Shown here: in pieces, positions 56,920 through 64,000 of the stretch
How positions within the stretch are numbered: position 1 is the stretch's first letter
Layout of the letters: each line of letters begins with the position of its first letter
Assembly (NCBI GenBank): GCA_958450325.1
Contig: OY288243.1
Coordinates: 50,619,878 to 50,683,877, forward strand
Source of the DNA: Agrostemma githago
Taxonomy: Eukaryota > Streptophyta > Magnoliopsida > Caryophyllales > Caryophyllaceae
DNA length: 64,000 bases
Direction: 5' to 3'
Made by a program: the position numbers and the translations under genes
Notes under the pieces: generated by a model
What the model saw: the letters and a program-made list of their open reading frames with translations, nothing else
Database searches by the model: none
Told to the model about the DNA's origin: nothing

Positions 56920-57504
56920 ATGGTTTGGATCAAAGAATTCGTGACTCGCCGTGGAGTTCGCTATATTACTTTCCTTTTTAGAGGATTTTGGAGGCTTCGG
57001 TACGCTCGAGCTACTTATCGAGCTATCCGTCGTAGCCGTCGTTCACGGCTTCATTCTCGTCGGAGTGGCAGAAAAGTCCCTACTAGGTTGAGCAAGCGTC
57101 TCAAGAGATCCTCGCCCCCTGCTGCTCCCAGATTCAGGCGTTGCCCTCAGGGAGGGGGTTGCTTTGACCGGGGATGCCACGAATGCTTTCCGTGGCTGCA
57201 CCCCGAGCAGTTTGACCCTAACTTCTCTGATACTGACTCCTCCCTGGCGTCAGGCCCCTCCTCGCCTGTGAGGAGGACAGGTTGTCGCACCTGCGACGAA
57301 TCCCAAGCCGTTCCCTTTGGCAGGGACTGGGAGGATAGCAGCCGAGACTCTGATGATAGCGAGGGTCTTGGTTGCTTGAGTGACAAGGATGGGGACGGAA
57401 TCCCTGATGACCCTTTCAAGGATTCCCCAGACTGGGACTGGGGCTCGGATTTTGGGAGCCCAGGCAGCCCTGGGGACCATTCCCCAGACTTGGATGACGA
57501 TTAA
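56920..57504 (+). CDS. uncharacterised basic/acidic accessory protein (194 aa)
   Basis: ATG 56,920 is chosen because it follows a TATA box and C/T-rich leader; the frame is open further upstream without sign of coding. Residues 1-70 are strongly basic (Arg-rich runs such as RAIRRSRRSRLHSRRSGRK). The middle has Cys clusters (GGGCFDRGCHECFPW). The C-terminal 100 residues are acidic, with the word DKDGDGIPDD, which looks like a calcium-binding type-3 repeat, and an end PDLDDD. A possible poly(A) region follows near 57,607. No family is recognised. The bipartite charge suggests nucleic-acid binding plus an acidic regulatory tail; that is inference. Confidence 0.6.
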   Translation: MVWIKEFVTRRGVRYITFLFRGFWRLRYARATYRAIRRSRRSRLHSRRSGRKVPTRLSKRLKRSSPPAAPRFRRCPQGGGCFDRGCHECFPWLHPEQFDPNFSDTDSSLASGPSSPVRRTGCRTCDESQAVPFGRDWEDSSRDSDDSEGLGCLSDKDGDGIPDDPFKDSPDWDWGSDFGSPGSPGDHSPDLDDD

Positions 57505-57844
57505 GCCTGCTTAGCAGGGTGTTTGACTTTGTCGGGCCGGAATTTCCAGGCCTTTGTGTATTTTCTTTTCTTGTTTGGCACTAGATGTAATTTTCCCTTT
57601 TAAGGCTAATGAAATGAAACTCAGGCAATTTGTTCGTGTGTTGTATTTTTAATATTTGTTTATTACTTTTTTGTTTGAGTGAAGAGGGGACGTCACAGGG
57701 TGATCAATCCTTTGACACTCTTTGGTCCTTTCGAGGCTACCCTTGGGAAACTACACAGGGCTGACTTCTGAGGGAGTGACGCGTGGACAGTAGTCCTTGG
57801 GCGGATTTCTGAGGATTTGGCGACTCTTTGTATGCCTTTTCTCC
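57505..57844. other. intergenic region between the two antisense ORFs
   Basis: Contains ATGAAATGAAAC and similar A-rich words that could serve polyadenylation of the upstream ORF, and the promoter of the next. No ORF. Confidence 0.4.
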
Positions 57845-57851
57845 TATAAAA
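57845..57851 (+). promoter_or_regulatory. TATA box of the Transposase_28-like antisense ORF
   Basis: TATAAAA in TCCTATAAAAGTAATC, about 240 bp before ATG 58,083. A possible 5'-UTR intron (58,012-58,075, TTAG/GTTAG...CATTAG) would bring them closer. Confidence 0.6.
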
Positions 57852-58082
57852 GTAATCAGTCACCCATTCTTCCTCTTTTTCCTTCTTCAATCTTCCTTTT
57901 CTCTTTCTCTGCAAAACCCTTTGGTGTTGACGACTCGTGCCTTACTTTGTACCCCCATTTCTCTGGGAGATTTCTCCTTCAGGCTTTCACCGCACCGGCA
58001 GACGATCTTAGGTTAGACTTTTGTCTTCCATTTCTTGCTTTTTCTTTTCGATTTCTTGTTTTCCGCTTCCATTAGAGTTACA

Positions 58083-60478
58083 ATGTCTAGAACTCGTGAG
58101 CGGATCCTACCTTTTACTGACCCATCAAGGAGGGAGGAAGGGGAAAAAGGTAGGGTGGATTTTGCCTCCTCCTGTAGGGTGGATTTTGCCTCCTCCTCTA
58201 GGGAGGAAGGGGAAAAAGGTAGAGTTGAGGAAGAAAATTCGGCGGATAGCGGAGGTGGTAACTCTCCTGACCCTCCTTCGTACGACGTTATTGATTCGGA
58301 TGACGAGGCACTGGAAATTGACCCCTCTAGGACCTCTGGCCCCCTTATTCGTCGGGAAAAGGGTAAGGTTTATTATTTAGATAGAGTCAAGTACCGCATT
58401 CCCTTGAGTACTTATCCCGACCCGAAAAATCGGGACTTGATTCTTGCAAAAAATGCCGCCGGTGCGATTGAGCGGTTTTACAATTTCGGGGATGGGTACA
58501 CAATTGTCGTCCCCGGCGAGAAAGATACCGTATGCAACCCTCCCGACGGGTGTATAGCGGTTTATCACAAGTGCCTGGAGTTCGGCCTTCGCTTTCCCCT
58601 TCATCCTTCCCTGGAAGAGATTTTCAGGCGTATGAATGTGGCCATCGCCCAGCTGACAGCCACGGCTGTCAGGTCATTGATTTCGTATGTTTGGACCTGC
58701 TTGTTCCACCGCGCCGAGCCTTCCATTGATGCCCTGAGGTTTATGGTCGGCCTACAAATGGTCTCTTCTGGGAGTGTGGGCTCCCCTGGATATTGGTCCC
58801 TTTTGAGGCAGAAGGGACATACTTTGGTGTGGCCTGCCATGGACAGTCTGAGAGACTGGAAGAACAACTTCCTTTATGTGCACAGTGCCCATGGGTGGAG
58901 GATTCCCCGTCATTTCAGGAATCACGTCCACACCAGACTAGAGACCCCCGAGGAGTATCACCCTGGTGTGGGTGGAAAAGCCTTGGAGGTGAAGCTGAGC
59001 GAGAAGGACAAGGAACTGACAGACTATTTTGCCGCTCATACTGATAAATATGGGGTATATGGCCTTTCATTATGGCTCCCCCATGCGGAGCTCATTGCGA
59101 CTGATAAATACCTGACCCGGTTGGGCATGAATCCGGGTCTAAATGAAGGTAGTTCAGGAGTGTTGATGATTCTCCCTTACCCTTTTTTCTTTTTAAGTGT
59201 CTTGACTGTTCGTCTGTTTGTCTTGCAGATCTTGTCACCTTCATTTGGAGAAAAGGGGAGGTGAGGCGTCTGGGTCTGACCAAAACTCTTACCGTCGTCC
59301 AAAGTCGCCCTTCTCTTCCCCCTGATTTCAAGAAAGGTGAGAAGAACTTGATGAAGCACCTGAAGGGTTTGTCGTTCAGTAGACCAAGGCTCCCTGCCCC
59401 TCCCAGATCAACGCCTGCAAAAACGGCGGTTTCTGAAGCCACCCCTTCCCCGGTTGCGGAGGTGATTGCCTGTGAGGCTACTCCCTCGCCTGTTGGTAGG
59501 CAGGGGGGCCTTTCCACAGGGGTTCAGATTCCCTCGGGACCGCGGGCTGCGGGTTCCGAAGAGACTGGGGAAAGCACTCCCAGAGGGCTGATTAGAAAGA
59601 AGAGCAGGGAGGCTCCGAATGCTGACCAAGTGGTGGACCTGGAAACTGCTACGCCTGAGCCAAAGCGCTTCGCTCAGGGGGTTCCTGGTACCCTCTTTTC
59701 TGAGGAGAACGGCGAATTCCATTACACCGCTGGCGATAGCCAAGATGTTTCAGCCTTGCTTTCCGACTCCGGGGCAGTTTTGGCGGATATTCTCCTCAAG
59801 ACCGTCTATTCTGCCACCCATCAGGTGACTCAGTACGTTCAGCGTACCTCTAGAATCATCCAGGCTTCTGCAGAGTTGTCGGCCCTTAACCGTCTGAGTG
59901 ACGAGGAACTGGCTAACTCTGACCGCCTTTCTGCAGTCGAAAGAGACGTTGCTCTTATTGCCAGTTTGAAGGATCAATTGGCAAAAAGGGAAATCGAGCT
60001 GGAAGAGGCCAGGAATCAGGCGATCCACTGGAAGTCTCAGAATGAGAGGGTTGTCAGGGAGGTGTCCCGCCTGGAGGAGGAGTCAAAAAGAGCTCATCAG
60101 GCCTTCGCAGAGCTGGAGCAGGCCAGGAAGGCTTTAGCTGAGCTGGATCATGCCAAGAAAAGTGTCGTCGATCTAGGGGAGCGCCTTTCCAAGGCGAATT
60201 CAGATCTTCAGGCAGCTCTAGGTGATCTAGCGACGAAGACTGAGGAGTGGGAGAAAGAGAGGGAAGAAATAATCCAAGAGGTGGAAACGGCCGTGTCAGC
60301 GGGTTTTGTGAATGACGCTAACTCTTGTTTAGGGGTAGTCATGGAAGCTGTCAGGGAGATGTTTCCTGGCTTTGATGAAGATGCTTTCCGGGCCCTCTAT
60401 GCTGCCAAGGACGAGGCCCAGATACGCAGGCTGGCTGAAGGGGCTGCTACTTCTGGCCCGGATGCTCCCCCTGCTTAA
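58083..60478 (+). CDS. Transposase_28-like antisense accessory protein with coiled coil (771 aa spliced)
   Basis: Two exons, 58,083-59,148 and 59,229-60,478, around an 80-bp intron (GAAG/GTAGTT...CTTGCAG/A). The joined frame is intact at 772 codons including the stop. Residues 1-90 are low-complexity and charged with a short duplication (GRVDFASS twice). Residues 130-350 carry the retrotransposon-linked 'putative gypsy type transposon' (Transposase_28) signature: GCIAVYHKCLEFGLRFPLHP then EEIFRRMNVAIAQLT. The C-terminal half has a long heptad-rich coiled coil (SRLEEESKRAHQAFAELEQA and neighbours). No catalytic transposase residues are evident; the Pfam name is historical. It is plus-strand, convergent with pol, and unlike the accessory ORF of element A. 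Function unknown. Confidence 0.85.
59149..59228 (+). other. intron of the Transposase_28-like ORF
   Basis: Starts GTAGTT, which is a weak donor, has a T-rich tract and ends TTGCAG. Splicing restores one continuous frame. Without it the upstream frame runs on only to 59,264. Confidence 0.75.
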
Positions 60479-60720
60479 TATGGAGGGCAGTCTTCCTCAG
60501 AGGGCTCTTGTTCGTCCCCCGCTGCGCCTACGCTAATGCTTTAACTTCTTTATTTCTTTGCGCGTCGAGCCCTTTGGTGGCCGGCTGCCGTGTTGACTGT
60601 AATCATTTTCTTTAGCAAACTCTTATCTTGTGTACCCTTGCCACTTTATTCCTTTTTATGCAGATCATTTTGTTTGTTTTTGTCTGCTTTCGTTCGGTTT
60701 CTCGTATGAGTTTTGATGTA
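60479..60720. other. 3' flank of the Transposase_28-like ORF
   Basis: T-rich DNA without a gene. It leads directly into the tandem array. Confidence 0.4.
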
Positions 60721-61385
60721 CAGCCTGCCCCTGCCTGCCCAGAGGTAAGCAGGGAGGCCTTTGCGTTTTTTATACAAGGTTGGGGGGCCTGCCCCCAGTC
60801 CTTGTTGATCTGGCCTATCCCTGGCTTTTGTTCAAAGTCCAGGGGGCCTGCCCCCTGCCTGCCCAGAGGTAAGCAGGGAGGCCTTTGCGTTTTTTATACA
60901 AGGTTGGGGGGCCTGCCCCCAGTCCTTGTTGATCCTGCCTGTCCCTGGCTTTTATTCAAAGTCCAGGGGGCCTGCCCCCTGCCTGCCCAGAGGTAAGCAG
61001 GGAGGCTTTTGCGTTTTTTATACAAGGTTGGGGGGCCTGCCCCCAGTCCTTGTTGATCCGGCCTGTCCCTGGCTTTTGTTAAAAGTCCAGGGGGCCTGCC
61101 CCCTGCCTGCCCAGAGGTAAGCAGGGAGGCCTTTGTATTTTTTATACAAGGTTGGGGGGCCTGCCCCCAGTCCTTGTCGATCCGGCCTGTCCCTGGCTTT
61201 TGTTCAAAGTCGAGGGGGCCTGCCCCCTGCCTGCCCAGAGGTAAGCAGGGAGGCTTTTGCGTTTTTTTTATACAAGGTTGGGGGGCCTGCCCCCAGTCCT
61301 TGTTGATCCGGCCTGTCCCTGGCTTTTGTTCAAAGTCCAGGGGGCCTGCCCCCTGTCTGCCCAGAGGTAAGCAGGGAGGCTCGGA
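60721..61385. repeat. tandem array, about 120 bp x 5.5
   Basis: Units start near 60,721, 60,842, 60,963, 61,084, 61,205 and 61,328. Each contains TGCCCAGAGGTAAGCAGGGA, a TTTTATACAAGG block, GGGGGGCCTGCCCCCAGTCC, TTGTTGATCC and TTTTGTTCAAAGTCCAGGGG. Divergence between units is low. It lies between the accessory ORF and the end of pol. Amplified tandem repeats in this position are known from Retand-type elements. Confidence 0.95.
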
Positions 61386-61622
61386 TTTTTTGTTGGGGGG
61401 TTCATTTTTCCTAACTTTGGCAACAGGGGGGCCTCCCCCTATTGCCCCCTGCTCGTTTGTGTGTGAAAGCGCAAGTTTGAACAGGCAACGAGTATAAATC
61501 TGGAGCTTTTCTCATTTCTTTTACGAAACTTTTGACATTAGGGTGGTCGGAGCCGTCGACATTCTTTGACCGTCCTCCGCCATTGTTCTTAGCAAAAAAT
61601 AAAAACTATCTTTAGACCTGGT
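61386..61622. other. spacer between tandem array and pol
   Basis: No gene. It includes a variant of the GGGGGGCCTCCCCC motif and the short stretch after the pol stop. Confidence 0.4.
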
Positions 61623-63500
61623 TCAGACATAATATTTCTTCAGGGTGTCCGCATTCCAGTGAGCATGCAATTCTTATCTTTCAAGGTTGGCGATTTTATA
61701 TGTGCCTGGTCCCAGGATTTGAGTCACTTGGTATGGACCTTCCCAGTTGGCACTTAGCTTTCCATGCTCCCTTGATTTTCCAACCGCCTGCGTTTTTCTG
61801 AGAACCAGATCACCCATCTGGAAATTTCTCTGGTGTACTCTTCTGTTGTAGGCTTTCCTCATTCGTTGCTGGTAGGCAACAATGTTGGTACTGGCCTCCT
61901 CCCTTATCTCGTTGACCAGATCTAATGCCTCGACCATTGCAGCTTCATTCTCGGTTCGGTCGTATTGCAGGGAGCGCAGAGATGGGATCCTTGCCTCAAT
62001 TGGTAACAAAGCCTCTGCTCCATATACTAGGCCGAACGGGGTCTGGCCTGTAGACTCCTTTTGGGTGGTTCGGATTGACCAGAGTATGCTGGGAAGCTCG
62101 TCAGCCCATCTGCCTTTGAGGTTATCTACCATTTTCTTAAGGCCATTTAAGATCTGCTTGTTGGCTGCCTCCGCCTGTCCATTGGTTTGAGGATGGCAGA
62201 CGGCCGAGTAGGCAACTGCGATGTTGTGGCTTTCTAGCCAGATTCTCAGGGGATCATTGTCAAATTGTCTGCCATGATCAAATACCAACATTTTTGGCAG
62301 GCCGAATCTAGTGATAATATTCCGCCATATCACTTTTCTGACCGCCGGCTCGGTAATTTTGGGCACTGCTTCGGCTTCTATCCATTTGGTGAAGTAGTCT
62401 ATAGCCACAATCAAGAACTTTCTGCCCCCAGTGGCCACCGTGAAAGGTCCTAGTATGTCCATCCCCCATTGAGCGAAGGGGATGGGGGATAGGATTGGCC
62501 TGAGTTCCTGGGCCGGGGCATGGATTGATGGGGCGAAGAGTTGACACTTTCTGCACTTCTGGGTCAGGCTTCTGGCATCTGCTAGCATCGTAGGCCAGTA
62601 GTAGCCTGCCCTTAGGGCTTTGTGGGCCAGCGATCTTCCTCCAATGTGGTGTCCACAGATTCCTGAGTGGATGTCTTCTAGGACTTCGGCAGCCTGGTCT
62701 GCCCCCAGGCATTTTAGCAGGGGGTAAGTGAAAGATTTCTTGTAGAGTTCTTCACCAATGATTATGAACCAGGCTGCTTTGGCCTGTACCTTTCTCTTTT
62801 GCACCCTGTCTGATGGTAGGATACCATGCCTTTTGAACTGGATGAAGGGGGTCATCCAATTTTCCGGCCCTTCCTCGACGGTGCTAATCGCCTGACAGGC
62901 GTTGGTGGATTTTTCATGTAAAACGTCAACCCATACTGACCTCCGTATGTCCTGCAGACTAGAACTAGCCAGCTTTGACAGGGCATCTGCTCGATTGTTC
63001 TGGGAACGAGGGATTTGTTTGATTTCATATGATTTTAGGCCTGATAATTCTCCTCTCACCATTTCTAGGTATGCGGCCATTGCCTGGTCCCTGGCTTCAT
63101 ACTCACCGTTGATTTGGTTGGCGATGAGCTGGGAGTCTGTTGTCAGGACAATCCGCTCTGCACCTGCGGCCTTGGCTAGCTTGACGCCTGCGAGTACTGC
63201 TTCGTACTCAGCTTCATTGTTCGATGCAGGGAAGACAAACCTGAGTGCATGCTCAAAGTCAGTCCCTTCTGGGCTGGTCAGCACGACCCCGGCCCCTGCT
63301 CCATTAGCCGTGGAGGACCCGTCGGTGTATACCGTCCACTCGCCGGCGGTTGGGCCATCCTCCTCAGAGTGGGAGCATTCTGCTAGAAAGTCGGCCAAGG
63401 CTTGGGCTTTGATGGCTGTTCTGGATTGATATGTTATCCCCAGTCCGCTTAGCTCAATAGCCCACTTCAGCAGCCTCCCTGACTTCTCAAACTTCTCCAA
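61623..63500 (-). pseudogene. aRNase H and integrase of element F, with a late nonsense codon
   Basis: 608 codons are open from 63,500 to a TAA at 61,674. In the same frame the expected end (ELHAHWNADTLKKYYV) follows and stops at 61,623-61,625, so the TAA is a premature stop near the C-terminus. aRNase H: VYTDGSSTANGAGAGVV (near 63,320), NNEAEYEAVLAG, TTDSQLIANQINGEYEA. Integrase: zinc finger ending QKCRKCQLF (near 62,550), first Asp in GMDILG (near 62,460), second Asp in LVFDHGRQF, Glu in NGQAEAANKQ (near 62,170), then a GPY-type C-terminal module (NWEGPYQV). Catalytic residues look intact. Confidence 0.9.
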
Positions 63501-64000
63501 TACTTTCTCGAGGGGCTGGTCTGTCAGTACTACGACAGGGTGTGCGTCGAAGTAGGGCCTTAATTTTCTGGCTGCTATAACAACCGCTTAGGCTGCTTTT
63601 TCGATCATCGGATAATTTTTCTCTGCTGCCCCCAGGGCATGACTTACAAAATATATAGGTTGCTGGATGCCTGCCTCTTCCCTTAAAATGACTGCGCTGA
63701 CTGTTGCATTAGTTACGGCGATGTAGAGGAAGAGTTTTTCCCCTGGTACTGGTCTTGCCAGGGTGGGGAGCTTCTTAAGATGGTCTTTCAACTGCTCGAA
63801 GGCTTCCTTCTACTCGCCTTCCCACTTGAATTGTTTGTTACCTTTCAATATTTTGAATGGAGTAGACTTGTCTGCTTACCGGGCGATGAATCGCGCCAGG
63901 GCGGCCATGCGACCCGTCAGGCGTTGGATGTCTCTGATGGTCTTGGGTTCAGGAAGGTCCAGAACTGCCTGAACTTTCTCGGGGTTGGCATCTACTCCTC
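63501..64000 (-). pseudogene. RT-RNase H part of element F pol, degraded
   Basis: Same frame as the integrase part, with stops at 63,588 (EKAA*AVV), 63,810 (WEGE*KEAF) and 63,876 (FIAR*ADK). RNase H motifs: LARPVPGEKLFLYIAV and QQPIYFVSHAL. At 63,900-64,000 the RT connection region (LPEPKTIRDIQRLTGRMAAL) is readable. Gag and most of RT lie right of the window. Confidence 0.85.

Larger units (their letters stand above)
55942..64000 (-). mobile_element. Tat-lineage Ty3/gypsy element F with antisense accessory genes (runs off right edge)
   Basis: The minus strand holds aRNH and integrase (61,623-63,500) and degraded RT-RNH (63,501-64,000). The plus strand holds two accessory ORFs (56,920-57,504 and 58,083-60,478) and a tandem array lies between. 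The 3' LTR is at the left, about 55,942-56,565. The 5' LTR and gag lie beyond the window. Confidence 0.85.

Noticed and set aside
59092..59743. Minus-strand ORFs of 141 and 111 codons
   Set aside because: Shadow frames of the Transposase_28-like ORF; biased by its codon composition and without motifs.

Overview
This is nuclear DNA of a flowering plant, very probably a eudicot. The evidence is one spliced chloroplast gene (CURT1B-like), a Cassandra LTR carrying 5S rRNA sequence, CACTA and Stowaway elements, and plant-type Ty3/gypsy and Ty1/copia retrotransposons with PBSs matching plant tRNA-Arg, tRNA-Lys and tRNA-Asp. Caryophyllales is a guess from the style of the repeats, not shown by the sequence. 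Almost everything except about 26.0-28.4 kb and parts of 34-42 kb is transposon-derived, much of it nested.

Layout. 1-13,015: a young Tat-lineage Ty3/gypsy element on the minus strand. It has a 2,369-bp LTR, a tRNA-Arg PBS, a nearly intact gag-pol, and an antisense accessory ORF (plus strand) with its own TATA box, intron and poly(A) signal. 13,016-25,833: three terminal-inverted-repeat DNA elements bordering (TA)n tracts. The first two share a gene-like end and dozens of copies of a TATAGTCACAC-type repeat. The first holds a broken CACTA element, and the second holds a Cassandra solo LTR. 25,834-28,439: the host-gene island with the six-exon CURT1B-like gene (minus strand). 28,445-34,310: a decayed copia element with short LTRs, itself carrying a hAT-like element. 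34,311-42,520: AT-rich sequence with a Stowaway MITE, an LTR fragment, a diverged repeat pair and a small kinase-gene remnant.

42,521-64,000 is a nest. A dead Tat-type element with a tRNA-Lys PBS (plus strand) was hit in the pre-RT region by an LTR of the 1-13 kb family, which is now a solo LTR with target duplication CATGG. It was hit again in the aRNase H region by an Athila-like element with a tRNA-Asp PBS. The Athila gag is in turn cut by an LTR starting TGTAACACCC. A second minus-strand Tat element then runs off the right edge. This last element has two plus-strand accessory ORFs (a 194-aa basic/acidic protein and a 771-aa Transposase_28-like protein), each behind a TATA box, and a 120-bp tandem array between them and pol.

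The most interesting theme is that two different Tat elements each carry independently promoted antisense genes, of different families, convergent with pol. The only gene expected to serve the plant itself is the CURT1B-like gene, which shapes thylakoid grana margins.
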